The translations under genes and the position numbers were made by a program. This document shows, piece by piece, positions 1-7,838 of a stretch of DNA of 54,842 nucleotides. This DNA is from an uncultured bacterium. Lineage in GTDB: Bacteria; Verrucomicrobiota; Kiritimatiellia; RFP12; UBA1067. Position 1 is the first letter of the stretch. The number at the start of each line of letters is the position of its first letter. The stretch is taken from NCBI GenBank assembly GCA_902779865.1, contig CACZDG010000022.1, positions 1-54,842 on the forward strand, read 5' to 3'. The notes under the pieces are model-generated. The model was not told where the DNA came from, did no database searches, and saw only the letters and a list, made by a program, of their open reading frames with translations.

Positions 1-82
1 CCCATCCCGAACACGGAAGTCAAGGGCCTCTTCGCCGAGGGTACTGCGGGACTCGCCCGCGGGAGAGTAGGGCGCCGCCGGC
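1..82 (+). rRNA. rrf: 5S ribosomal RNA, 3' part (truncated by the window edge)
   Basis: The first bases match the conserved 5S rRNA core (CCCATCCCGAACACGGAAG), followed by the GAGAGTAGGGCGCCGCC segment typical of the 5S 3' half. The 5' end lies outside the window, so the closing helix cannot be paired and the exact 3' end is approximate. A T-run follows directly. It is probably the end of an rRNA operon, though a lone 5S gene cannot be excluded. Confidence 0.9.
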
Positions 83-95
83 TCTTTTTTTTTGT
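75..95 (+). terminator. Probable intrinsic terminator after 5S rRNA
   Basis: A GC-rich 5S 3' end (GCCGCCGGC) is followed by nine consecutive T residues. The stem is presumably formed by the 5S terminal helix, whose other strand lies outside the window, so only the T-tract is directly visible. Confidence 0.55.
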
Positions 96-114
96 TTCCG
101 ACTCTTAACCGTGC

Positions 115-143
115 TTGATTTGTGCGCGGAAAAAGAGTATAAT
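115..143 (+). promoter_or_regulatory. Promoter of the V-ATPase D-I-K genes
   Basis: TTGATT (115-120) and a consensus TATAAT (138-143) are separated by exactly 17 bases. The predicted start site near 150 leaves a leader of about 22 bases before the ATG at 172. Confidence 0.7.
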
Positions 144-171
144 ACGTTCAGTTTTTGACGGCAAACTAGAA

Positions 172-780
172 ATGGCCAAGATTAAATTGACGAAGACGGA
201 GCTGAAGGCTCAAACGGACGCACTCAAGCGGTTCCTGCGCTTTCTCCCCATGTTGCAGTTGAAGAAACAGCAACTACAGGGCGAAATCGCAGGAATTGTT
301 GCGAAGGCGGATGCCGTTGTCGCTCGCGAAAAGGAAGCACGCACACGGCTTGACCATTGGGTTTCGCTGTTCGCAACTGGCGGTGATCTGCTTGATGGGC
401 TCGTGAACGTCAAGGCCGTACGTACGTCGAAGGCGAACATCGCCGGCGTCGAAATCCCCGTTTTCGACGGAATCGACGCGGATGTGAGGCCGATTGACCT
501 TTGGAAAACTCCGGCGTGGCTGGACGATGCCGTAACCGCCTTGACCAACATACTTTCCCTTCAAGGGGAACGCGCCGTCCTTGAAGAACAGCGCCGTCGC
601 ATTACCGAGGAACTGCGAACCACTTCGCAGCGTGTAAACCTTTTTGAGAAGGTGAAGATTCCCGCTTGCAGGGAAAACATCCGTGTAATAAAGATCGCCA
701 TCGGCGACGAGCAGACGGCTGCCGTCACTCGCGGCAAGATTGCAAAGAGTCGGTCGCCGGGTGAGGGGGAGGTCGCATGA
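172..780 (+). CDS. atpD: V-type ATP synthase subunit D
   Basis: Subunit D is the central rotor stalk of the V/A-type ATPase and couples ATP turnover in the A3B3 head to rotation of the membrane ring. The 202-residue product from the ATG at 172 begins MAKIKLTKTELK and continues with a Lys/Leu-rich helix (RFLPMLQLKKQQLQ), the hallmark N-terminal coiled coil of the family; a second long helix lies near the C-terminus. An upstream in-frame ATG at 115 falls inside the promoter -35, so 172 is preferred. It overlaps the next gene by four bases (ATGA), showing translational coupling with subunit I. Genes for subunits A, B and E are not visible between the 5S gene and this one. Confidence 0.88.
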   Translation: MAKIKLTKTELKAQTDALKRFLRFLPMLQLKKQQLQGEIAGIVAKADAVVAREKEARTRLDHWVSLFATGGDLLDGLVNVKAVRTSKANIAGVEIPVFDGIDADVRPIDLWKTPAWLDDAVTALTNILSLQGERAVLEEQRRRITEELRTTSQRVNLFEKVKIPACRENIRVIKIAIGDEQTAAVTRGKIAKSRSPGEGEVA

Positions 781-2540
781 TCGTCGAGATGAAGCATCTT
801 ACGCTCTTGTGCATGGCGAAGGATGGCGTGAAGGCGCTTGAATCGCTGCGCGAGATTGGATGCGTCCATGTTGACCTTTCATCCGCCGACTCTTCGGACT
901 TTTCGTCCGCCAAGGATGAGCTTGCCGACGCCGAACGCGCAGAGCGCATTCTCGCGAAGGCCGTGCGCACCGCCGCAAATGGAACAGTTTCTGTAGATGG
1001 CGATAATCCCGAAACTCAGATTCTCTCAAACGCCAAGAGCGCGACGCTTGTCGACGCGGTGTTGAAGGTGGATTCCGATAGGCAATCCGCTGAGGAAGAG
1101 GCGGAGTCGCTGCGTAGCGTCATTCGCACATACGAGCCGTTTGGTGACTTCGACCCCGCGCTTGCGGAGTCGCTTCGCGCCGCAGGCGTACCAGTGCGCA
1201 TAGCCATTGATGGCGGGCGTCCACCGCAGGGCAAGGCATTCTTCAATGGTGAAGTGCCGGAAGGGTGGACGGAGATTCCGCTGCCTTCCGAACGCCTTTC
1301 CGCAACAAAGGCGAAACTCGCCGTGGCGGAGTCTCGTGCAGCCGCTTGCACGGCGGCGCTTGCCGAGGCCGGCGGGCGTATTTCGACGATAAGGGACAGG
1401 TATCCTGGCCTAAAGGACCAGGTCGCTTTCGCTGCGGCATGTGACGTGTTGTCCACACAGGGCGAGATTTCGTGGATAGAGGGATGGGTGCCAGTTGACG
1501 CCGTCCCGAAAGTGCGTGCGAAGGCTGTGTCTTGCGGATGGGGCATACTAATGCGCGAAGCGCGTGAGGGCGAAACACCACCCACATTGATACGTCCGCC
1601 GAAGCTTTTCCGTCCAGTTGCCGCGCTTTTTTCCGGACTTGGCATCGCGCCCGCATACGACGAGGCGGATGTCTCAGTGCCGTTCCTGTGTTATTTCTCG
1701 CTTTTCTTCGCAATGCTCGTGGGCGATGGTGGATATGGTGCGATAATCCTTGCGCTCACCATTTGGGGATGGATCAAGACGCGTCCTAGCGCTGAGGTTC
1801 GGCATCGTCCTGTTGTGGTGCGCAGCTGGCTCACGCTGCTTACCGTTTTTTCGTCGGCTACGGTTATATGGGGATTCCTCTCCAACACCTGGTTCGGGGC
1901 TGGGCTGCCGTTCGCGAAGGACTGGCCAACTGTCACATGGCTTGCGGATGCGACCTACAACAATATGATGTTGCTGTGCTTCACGATCGGCGCATCGCAC
2001 CTGATCCTTGCGCGCGTGTGGAGCGGCATATCGATGATAAACGACCGCGTTTGCCTCAGTCAGTTCGGATGGGCGGGCATAGTGTTCTTCATGTACTGGG
2101 TCACATGTTCCATCGTGGGCATCTTCTCTTCGTTCCCGAAGTGGCTTTACTGGGAGTTCGGCGTGTCGCTTGCGCTCGTGTTCGGGTTTACGTTGAAGGG
2201 GAGTGAACTGAAGAGCCGTGGCATCGAGCTTGGAATGCTGCCTTTGAACATCATGAGCTGCCTTGGCGACATTATTTCCTACGTACGCCTGTTCGCGGTT
2301 GGTCTCGCTTCCGTCAAGGTGGCGCAGAACTTCAACGACATGGCGATAGGTCTTGATCTGCCATTGTACATCAAGTGGATTCCGCTCGTGCTGATTCTGC
2401 TCGTGGGCCACGGACTCAACTTTGCCATGGCGGGGTTGTCGATTCTCGTCCACGCCGTGCGTCTCAACACGCTCGAGTTTTCCAACCACAAAGGCATATC
2501 CTGGGCGGGATATGCGTTCTCACCGTTTAAAAAGCATTAA
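777..2540 (+). CDS. atpI: V-type ATP synthase subunit I (membrane stator)
   Basis: Subunit I (the NtpI or subunit a equivalent) anchors the stator stalk and forms the ion half-channels against the proteolipid ring. The 587-residue product has a soluble N-terminal half (about residues 1-300) rich in Glu, Ala and Ser with coiled-coil character. Its C-terminal half has about seven hydrophobic helices, starting near the segment VPFLCYFSLFFAMLVGDGGY, a motif conserved in this family. Length is slightly short but within the bacterial V-type range. The start overlaps the subunit D stop by ATGA, and subunit K follows after 14 bases. Confidence 0.9.
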   Translation: MIVEMKHLTLLCMAKDGVKALESLREIGCVHVDLSSADSSDFSSAKDELADAERAERILAKAVRTAANGTVSVDGDNPETQILSNAKSATLVDAVLKVDSDRQSAEEEAESLRSVIRTYEPFGDFDPALAESLRAAGVPVRIAIDGGRPPQGKAFFNGEVPEGWTEIPLPSERLSATKAKLAVAESRAAACTAALAEAGGRISTIRDRYPGLKDQVAFAAACDVLSTQGEISWIEGWVPVDAVPKVRAKAVSCGWGILMREAREGETPPTLIRPPKLFRPVAALFSGLGIAPAYDEADVSVPFLCYFSLFFAMLVGDGGYGAIILALTIWGWIKTRPSAEVRHRPVVVRSWLTLLTVFSSATVIWGFLSNTWFGAGLPFAKDWPTVTWLADATYNNMMLLCFTIGASHLILARVWSGISMINDRVCLSQFGWAGIVFFMYWVTCSIVGIFSSFPKWLYWEFGVSLALVFGFTLKGSELKSRGIELGMLPLNIMSCLGDIISYVRLFAVGLASVKVAQNFNDMAIGLDLPLYIKWIPLVLILLVGHGLNFAMAGLSILVHAVRLNTLEFSNHKGISWAGYAFSPFKKH

Positions 2541-2554
2541 AAAGGAGTAATGAA

Positions 2555-3001
2555 ATGGATCCAATGATTGTTGCGGGCGCGATTGCCTGCTTGGGTTTGA
2601 GCGCGGCGGGTTCCGCGTTCGGTACGGGCTTCGCGGCGTCCGCCGCCGTGGGCGCGTGGAAGAAGTGCTACGCCGCGAACAAGCCGGCGCCGTTCATCCT
2701 TCTCGGACTCGTCGGCGCGCCGATCACGCAGACGCTCTACGGCATGATCCTGATGTTCATCATGCTTGGCAAGACGGGCGTCTCGGGTGCTGGCCTTGCC
2801 TGTGTGCTTCTGGGCATCTTCGCCGGTCTCGGTATCGGCCTTTCCGCGCTCTTCCAGGGGCGTGCGGCGGCTGCGGCGTGCGACGCGCAGGCCGAGACGG
2901 GACAGGGCCTCACCAACTACTTCGGCGCGCTCGGCATCGTCGAGACGGTGGCCATCTTCACGATGGTGTTCACCATCATCGCGCTTGGCGCTGTCAAGTA
3001 A
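2555..3001 (+). CDS. atpK: V-type ATP synthase subunit K (proteolipid ring)
   Basis: The 148-residue product is a double-hairpin proteolipid of four transmembrane helices that builds the rotating ion-carrying ring. Helix 2 carries PITQTLYG (T58, Q59), the turn before helix 3/4 carries FQGRAA (Q101), and helix 4 carries the essential carboxylate E130 in GIVETVAIF. This T/Q/Q/E pattern matches the Na+-ligand set described for Enterococcus hirae NtpK, so Na+ coupling is plausible; this is inference from motif alignment by eye. A clear AAGGAG ribosome-binding site precedes the ATG. As in NtpK, only one of the two hairpins keeps the carboxylate. Confidence 0.9.
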   Translation: MDPMIVAGAIACLGLSAAGSAFGTGFAASAAVGAWKKCYAANKPAPFILLGLVGAPITQTLYGMILMFIMLGKTGVSGAGLACVLLGIFAGLGIGLSALFQGRAAAAACDAQAETGQGLTNYFGALGIVETVAIFTMVFTIIALGAVK

Positions 3002-3016
3002 CGGCCTTGCGCCGCC

Positions 3017-3544
3017 ATGGCAGCCGACGTAAATGGCGGCGCGGCAACGGGCCGCACGTGGTACGTGCTGCACGTCAAGCCGCGCACCGAGAAGAAGGTG
3101 ATGGGCTACCTCACCCTCTCTCACGGGTTCCGTCATCTTCCGCTGTACGTCAAGATCACCAAGGTTCAGCGGCGCAAGGTACGCAGGGAACTGCCGCTTT
3201 TCCCGGGCTACGTATTCGCGCATCTCTCTCCGGAAGAACGTCTTTCGGTGCTGAAATCCAACTTGCTGGTACGCACAATCATCGTGCCGAATCCGCGCGA
3301 GATGATCCACCAGCTCCGACAGGTGGCGCGTGCGGCTCGAGTGGCGGAGGGAAAGCTACGTCCCGCGAACCCGTTTAAGGTTGGTGACTACGTGCGCGTG
3401 AAGTACGGACCGATGCGCGGCACTGAGGGCTACGTGAAGCGCGAAGGCGCACACGCCTCGATCTGCTTGAATGTGGATATCCTCGGTACCGCCGTGGAGG
3501 TGTCCATTTCCCCGGAGGACGTCGAGAAGGCGGAAAAAGATTGA
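3017..3544 (+). CDS. NusG/RfaH-family transcription elongation factor
   Basis: The 175-residue product has a NusG N-terminal domain (TWYVLHVKPRTEKKVMGYL at about residues 13-31, then LPLFPGYVFAHL) and a C-terminal KOW domain (FKVGDYVRVKYGPMRGTEGYV, about residues 115-135). NusG-like proteins bind RNA polymerase through the N-terminal domain and modify pausing and termination. The FPGYVFAH segment and the separation from rplK/rplA genes make a specialised paralogue of the RfaH/UpxY/LoaP kind more likely than housekeeping NusG. It starts 15 bases after subunit K and its end overlaps the upstream-extended frame of the following gene. Targets cannot be read from the sequence. Confidence 0.75.
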   Translation: MAADVNGGAATGRTWYVLHVKPRTEKKVMGYLTLSHGFRHLPLYVKITKVQRRKVRRELPLFPGYVFAHLSPEERLSVLKSNLLVRTIIVPNPREMIHQLRQVARAARVAEGKLRPANPFKVGDYVRVKYGPMRGTEGYVKREGAHASICLNVDILGTAVEVSISPEDVEKAEKD

Positions 3545-3573
3545 TTTTTGAAAACCAAAAAGAAAGGAAAAAC

Positions 3574-4896
3574 ATGCAAAACAGAAGAAGCTTCATCAAG
3601 AACGCGACGGCATTGTCGCTGTTCTCCATCGCGCCCTCGCGGGTGCTTTTCGGCGCTAATACGCCGTCCAACCAGCTCACCCGCGCATTGATCGGTTTCG
3701 GCGGCATCGCCCATTCCGAGAACCACCTCCCGTACAAGGGGTCGCGTCTGATCGGACTCTGCGATCCCGACCAGCTGCGCGTGAAGGGCGGACTCGCCGC
3801 CGCCGCGAAGTGCGGCTGGGGTCAGATCAAGGCGTACAAGGACTTCATCGAGCTGCTCGCAGACAAGGACGTGGACATCGTCCACATCTGCACGCCGCCG
3901 CACTGGCACGGCTGCATGAGCGTGATGGCCGCGAACGCAGGCAAGGATATCTGGTGCGAGAAGCCAATGACGCGCACCGTTGGTGAGGGCAAGCGTGTGA
4001 TGGAGGTCGTCAAGGCAAAGGGACGTATCTTCCGTCTCAACACGTGGTTCCGCTTCCATGGTAATTTCTACGGCTTTGGCACCACGGTCAAGCCCATCCG
4101 CCAGGTCGTCGAGAGCGGTCTCCTCGGCAAGGGCCCGATCAAGTGTACATTCGGTGGCGGACAGGGCTTCAGCTGGAAGTTCTTCTGGTCCGGCCGCGTG
4201 AACCTACCCGTGCAGGAAGTTCCGAAGACGTTCGATTGGAATATGTGGCTCGGCCCTGCACCGTGGAAGCCCTACAACCGCCACCGCACTCACGGCACGT
4301 TCCGCGGCTACTGGGACTACGACGGCGGCGGTCTCGGCGACATGGCGCAGCACTACCTCGATCCGCTCCAGTATCTCCTCTGCAAGGACGATACGAGCCC
4401 GGTCAAGGTTGACTACATCGGTCCGAAACAGCATCCCGACGTGGTCGGCCGCTTCGACCGCTTCGTACTCACCTACGCCGACGGCACTGAGGTGATTCTC
4501 GACGGCGACAACTCCCTCAAGAACGAACCGCTCCTGCGCGGTTCCAACGGCGTGTGCGTGTACAAGAAGTCGAAGGAGTCCACGACGCTCCGCATCAAGG
4601 ACAAGAACGGCTGGTGGCCGGACGCGAAGGTCGTGAATTTTCTCAAGGATCTTCCCGAGCCCGCACCGCAGATCACGGACTTCATGGAGAGCGTCCGTAT
4701 GCGCAAGCCGTTCGCGCTCAACGAAACGAACGGTTTCCGTTCTTGCACTATGTTCAACCTCGCAATCGTCGCCGAACGCCTCGGCCGCGGGTTCCGGTTC
4801 GACCCCGTGACGCTCCGCGCCGTCAACGACGAAGCCGCCGATCGCTTCCTCTACCAGTCCATGCGTCAGCCGTGGGCGAAGGAGATGTGGGGCTGA
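3574..4896 (+). CDS. Tat-exported Gfo/Idh/MocA-family oxidoreductase
   Basis: The start at 3574 gives MQNRRSFIKN, a twin-arginine signal (RRSFIK) followed by a hydrophobic stretch, and is preceded by an AGAAAGGA ribosome-binding site. The mature part has a Rossmann N-domain (ALIGFGGIAHSENHL), the CEKPMTRT motif that in this family carries the catalytic Lys of the EKP signature, and a C-terminal alpha/beta domain with YWDYDGGGLGDMAQHY, common in secreted members. Such proteins are NAD(P)-dependent sugar dehydrogenases or, in some secreted lineages, glycosidases acting by NAD-dependent oxidation. The substrate is unknown. It is 440 residues long, and a small secreted protein follows. Confidence 0.8.
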   Translation: MQNRRSFIKNATALSLFSIAPSRVLFGANTPSNQLTRALIGFGGIAHSENHLPYKGSRLIGLCDPDQLRVKGGLAAAAKCGWGQIKAYKDFIELLADKDVDIVHICTPPHWHGCMSVMAANAGKDIWCEKPMTRTVGEGKRVMEVVKAKGRIFRLNTWFRFHGNFYGFGTTVKPIRQVVESGLLGKGPIKCTFGGGQGFSWKFFWSGRVNLPVQEVPKTFDWNMWLGPAPWKPYNRHRTHGTFRGYWDYDGGGLGDMAQHYLDPLQYLLCKDDTSPVKVDYIGPKQHPDVVGRFDRFVLTYADGTEVILDGDNSLKNEPLLRGSNGVCVYKKSKESTTLRIKDKNGWWPDAKVVNFLKDLPEPAPQITDFMESVRMRKPFALNETNGFRSCTMFNLAIVAERLGRGFRFDPVTLRAVNDEAADRFLYQSMRQPWAKEMWG

Positions 4897-4945
4897 GGGA
4901 GAGTGTTAAGTGTAAAGAGAAAAGTGTAAAGTTGAGGATAAGATC

Positions 4946-5485
4946 ATGAAGAAGATTTTTATTGTTGCGGTGCTTGCAGCGATGACGTGTTTCGCGGCGG
5001 GCAAGAAAAAGGATGCCTACGACATCAAGCCCGGGGCGGCGAAAGCCTCTGATGCACCGGCTGCTGAGAAGTGGCAGGCACAGAACCGCGCCAAGCTCGC
5101 GGAAGCAACGAAGGACGAGGTCCTCGCGGCGTTCGTGAAAGACGCTGCGTCCGCCTCCGCGCTCCTCGCCGAGGTGAAGACCGGATTCCAGACGAATCCC
5201 GTTAAGGCGTTCCAGATCGCCGCCGTCACGCAGTACGTGATGCTGCCGGGCAAGGAGGGACGCGCTCTCTGGACCGACCAGCTCCTTATGTTCGCGGAGA
5301 AGGCGGAGCAGCCTGACGTCAAGATGTTCTACATCGACCAGCTCCGCTGGTGTGGACTCAAGGCCCAGGCGGGGAAGGTCGTCGAGATCGGTAAGGCGTC
5401 TGGCAAGAAGTGCGTGCAGGAGTTTGCCGAACAGGTCGCTACCGAACTCAGCGGCGAGGCAATGTCCAAGATGCTTGGAAAGTAA
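4946..5485 (+). CDS. Small secreted protein of unknown function
   Basis: This 179-residue product starts with a typical signal peptide (MKKIFIVAVLAAMTCFAAG) and continues as an Ala/Lys/Glu-rich, probably all-helical domain with no catalytic motif that I recognise; two cysteines (in RWCGLK and KKCVQE) lie in the last third. It follows the Tat-exported Gfo/Idh gene by 49 bases. That gap contains the 10-base sequence AAGTGTAAAG twice (4908 and 4922), so it may be co-transcribed. A helical-repeat or chaperone-like accessory role is possible but unsupported. Confidence 0.6.
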   Translation: MKKIFIVAVLAAMTCFAAGKKKDAYDIKPGAAKASDAPAAEKWQAQNRAKLAEATKDEVLAAFVKDAASASALLAEVKTGFQTNPVKAFQIAAVTQYVMLPGKEGRALWTDQLLMFAEKAEQPDVKMFYIDQLRWCGLKAQAGKVVEIGKASGKKCVQEFAEQVATELSGEAMSKMLGK

Positions 5486-5515
5486 CGGAACGGACGTGGC
5501 GCGAAGATAAAGGCG

Positions 5516-6631
5516 TTAAAGACACGCTTCAATTCGCACGAGGTTCTTTGGGGTGAGTCCGGCGCCGGAAGGCAGACACAACCCCCGGTTAAACAGGTCT
5601 TCCGCAACGTCGCCGCCGTAAACGCGGCACTTGCGGAAGACTGGCTGTAGATGGAGCGGCTTCCATACGGGGCGCGACTCGATGTTCGCCGCCGAGAGAC
5701 GTGCGGCAAGGGCGTCTCGCATGGTCGCCGTCGGGAAGGTGAACACGCTGAGCCAGTGCGATGAATCCTTTGGCGATGCGCACGGGAAGGGCTTTGCACC
5801 AAGTTTGGGACGTGCTGCAAATGCGTTTTTGTAGAACTCGAAGATGCGCCGTTTGCGCCGGAGAATCTTAGGCAGCCTATCCAGCTGCGCACATCCTATT
5901 GCGCCGAGGAGATTGCTCATACGGTAGTTGAACCCGACTTCGCGGTGCTCGTACCACGGCACGGGTTCGCGGGACTGTTGGGCGCGCCAGCGCGCCCGCT
6001 CGACGATTCCCGGATCGCGAGAAAGAACCGCTCCGCCGCCAGACGTGGTGATGATCTTGTTGCCGTTGAAGGAGTATAACGCTGCTGCGCCGGCGAGTCC
6101 TGCGGGACGGCCCTTGTACACGGCACCCACGGACTCCGCCGCATCCACAATGAGTGGAACGTCGTATTCGGCGCAAAGGGCTTCAATTGCGTCGTAGTCG
6201 CAGCACTGTCCGTAGAGATCGACGGCGATTACGCATTTGACCCGGCGGGTATTGCGCAGGGCCTTGCGCAGGAGCGGGATGGAGATCAACCCCGTCGCGG
6301 GGTCGGAGTCCACGAACACCGGCGTCGCGCCCCGGTGCAAGGCGGGGCCGACCGTGGCCACGAACGTGAGTGACGAGGCGATTACCCTGTCGCCCGGGCC
6401 CACGTTGAATTCCTGCATGAGCAAATCCAAGGCTGCGGTGCCGGAGGCGACGGCGGCGGCATGCTGTCCGGAAAGGTCGGCAAGGCGCTTGTCGAAGGCA
6501 TCAACCATTGGCCCGCATGGTGCCACGTAACCGCTATCCATCGCGCGGCGTAGTGCCGCGCGCTCTTGTTCTCCCGTCCATGGCGGGGAAAGATATATGC
6601 GGGACGTCCCGCGCTGCGCTTGTATGGACAT
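5516..6631 (-). CDS. DegT/DnrJ/EryC1/StrS-family PLP aminotransferase
   Basis: The 371-residue product is a fold-type I PLP enzyme that normally aminates nucleotide-linked keto-sugars for polysaccharide or glycoprotein sugars. Visible landmarks are SGTAALDLLMQ (cofactor phosphate region), DAAESVGAVYKG with the cofactor-contacting Asp at 163, and SFNGNKIITTSGGG in which K192 should form the Schiff base. The C-terminus has SHWLSVFTF and the RPVWKPLHLQPVF segment typical of sugar aminotransferases. It is the only reverse-strand gene in the first 39 kb and is convergent with the preceding gene. A TATACT box lies nine bases upstream of its ATG. No other nucleotide-sugar genes are adjacent. Confidence 0.88.
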   Translation of the reverse strand: MSIQAQRGTSRIYLSPPWTGEQERAALRRAMDSGYVAPCGPMVDAFDKRLADLSGQHAAAVASGTAALDLLMQEFNVGPGDRVIASSLTFVATVGPALHRGATPVFVDSDPATGLISIPLLRKALRNTRRVKCVIAVDLYGQCCDYDAIEALCAEYDVPLIVDAAESVGAVYKGRPAGLAGAAALYSFNGNKIITTSGGGAVLSRDPGIVERARWRAQQSREPVPWYEHREVGFNYRMSNLLGAIGCAQLDRLPKILRRKRRIFEFYKNAFAARPKLGAKPFPCASPKDSSHWLSVFTFPTATMRDALAARLSAANIESRPVWKPLHLQPVFRKCRVYGGDVAEDLFNRGLCLPSGAGLTPKNLVRIEACL

Positions 6632-6640
6632 GACGCGAAC

Positions 6641-6649
6641 AGTATATCA
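6641..6649 (-). promoter_or_regulatory. Extended -10 promoter element for the DegT-family gene
   Basis: On the reverse strand the sequence reads TGATATACTG, an extended -10 (TGnTATACT). No good -35 is seen at 17 bases. The expected start site is only two or three bases before the ATG at 6631, implying an almost leaderless message. Confidence 0.45.
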
Positions 6650-6737
6650 CATTTCACGGTCATTGGGACAGATGGCAGCGGCAAAAGACGAATGATCGTT
6701 TTCGTGCCTTCATGCAGTCTGGTATTAGAGTCTGAAA

Positions 6738-6748
6738 TATGATAAACT
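6738..6748 (+). promoter_or_regulatory. Probable -10 element upstream of queH
   Basis: The sequence TATGATAAACT resembles the TGATAnACT boxes upstream of several other genes here. It lies about 90 bases before the preferred queH start. No convincing -35 was found. Confidence 0.35.
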
Positions 6749-6835
6749 AACGCCTCAAAAGACAACCATGAGTTGAGTAAACCGAGAATGGATGTGGCAG
6801 AGGTGATCGAGTCGCACAGAAAAGACGAGAAAAAG

Positions 6836-7432
6836 ATGGCTAAGGTTTTGCTACATGTATGCTGTGGGCCGTGCGCGAGCGCGTGCGAGCCAGCGCTGCG
6901 CGACCTCGGAAACGAGGTCGTCATGTTCTTCTCTAACTCCAACATCGACACTGAAGATGAATACGAGAAGCGCCTTGCCAACGCACGCGCATTGGGCGCG
7001 GCGGACGGCGTGGAGGTGGTCGCTGACGCCTACGACCACGCCGACTGGCTTGAGAAGGTTGCGAAGGGACTGGAGGACGAGCCGGAGAAGGGAAGCCGCT
7101 GCGCGAGGTGTTTTCGCTACAACCTTTCCCGTGCGGCGGCATACGCCGCCGAACACGGCTACGACGCGTTCACGACGTCGCTCACGGTCTCTCCGCACAA
7201 GGTAAGCCGCATGGTGTTCGATGCGGGCGCGGACGCTGCATGGGGCGTTTCCGCAAAAGAGTGCGGCGGCTCGGCGGCACCGTCGCCGAAGTTCCTCGAA
7301 ATCGACTTCAAGAAGCGCGACGGATTCCTGAAATCGCTGCGCCGTTCCGCTGAACTAGGGCTTTACCGGCAACCATATTGCGGCTGCGAATTCTCGCGGC
7401 GTGGCGCGGATGAGGAAAATGTGGTAAAATAA
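6836..7432 (+). CDS. queH: Epoxyqueuosine reductase QueH
   Basis: QueH reduces epoxyqueuosine to queuosine in tRNA, replacing the cobalamin enzyme QueG. The 198-residue product begins MAKVLLHVCCGPCAS with the paired cysteines C9-C10, has SRCARCFRYNL in the middle and ends with YCGCEFS; these cysteines supply the [4Fe-4S] cluster and metal sites of the family. In-frame upstream starts exist at 6773 (TTG) and 6788 (ATG), but the conserved family N-terminus begins at 6836. queD and queE occur near 51.5 kb, so the pathway is split in this genome. ridA follows after about 30 bases. Confidence 0.88.
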   Translation: MAKVLLHVCCGPCASACEPALRDLGNEVVMFFSNSNIDTEDEYEKRLANARALGAADGVEVVADAYDHADWLEKVAKGLEDEPEKGSRCARCFRYNLSRAAAYAAEHGYDAFTTSLTVSPHKVSRMVFDAGADAAWGVSAKECGGSAAPSPKFLEIDFKKRDGFLKSLRRSAELGLYRQPYCGCEFSRRGADEENVVK

Positions 7433-7463
7433 TGACGTTTTGCATCAACAAGGAATGAGCAAC

Positions 7464-7838
7464 ATGGAAATAGTATCTACAGAGAAGGCGCCCAAGGCGC
7501 TTGGACCGTACAGCCAGGCAATCAAGTCCGGCGGCTTCATCTTCTGCTCCGGGCAGATTCCAATCGATCCGGCCGCCAACGCCGTGGTCGCAACGACGAT
7601 CGAGGACCAGACGCGCCAGGCGATCACCAACCTCGGAAACGTGCTGAAGGCAGCCGGGTCCAGTCTTGCCAAGGTCGTGAAGACCACGGTGTTCATCAGC
7701 GACATGAACGACTTCTCCGTGCTCAACGGCGTCTATGCTGAGCTGTTCGGCGATACTAAGCCTGCGCGCAGCTGCGTTCAGGTGGCGCGTCTCCCGAAGG
7801 ATGTAAAGCTCGAAATCGAGGCGATAGCCGAAGCGTGA
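7464..7838 (+). CDS. ridA: RidA-family enamine/imine deaminase
   Basis: RidA hydrolyses reactive 2-aminoacrylate and related imines released by PLP enzymes, protecting other PLP enzymes from damage. The 124-residue product contains the family signatures APKALGPYSQAI, FCSGQIPIDP and the C-terminal ARSCVQVARLPKD, in which the Arg of ARSC binds the substrate carboxylate. The ATG at 7464 is preferred over TTG 7440 and ATG 7455 because an AAGGA lies about ten bases upstream of it. The stop overlaps the GTG start of rsmB (GTGA). Confidence 0.9.
   Translation: MEIVSTEKAPKALGPYSQAIKSGGFIFCSGQIPIDPAANAVVATTIEDQTRQAITNLGNVLKAAGSSLAKVVKTTVFISDMNDFSVLNGVYAELFGDTKPARSCVQVARLPKDVKLEIEAIAEA

Noticed and set aside
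4908-4931. Direct repeat AAGTGTAAAG twice before the small secreted gene
   Set aside because: Only two 10-base copies in AT-rich leader sequence; noted with the gene but not strong enough for a separate element.
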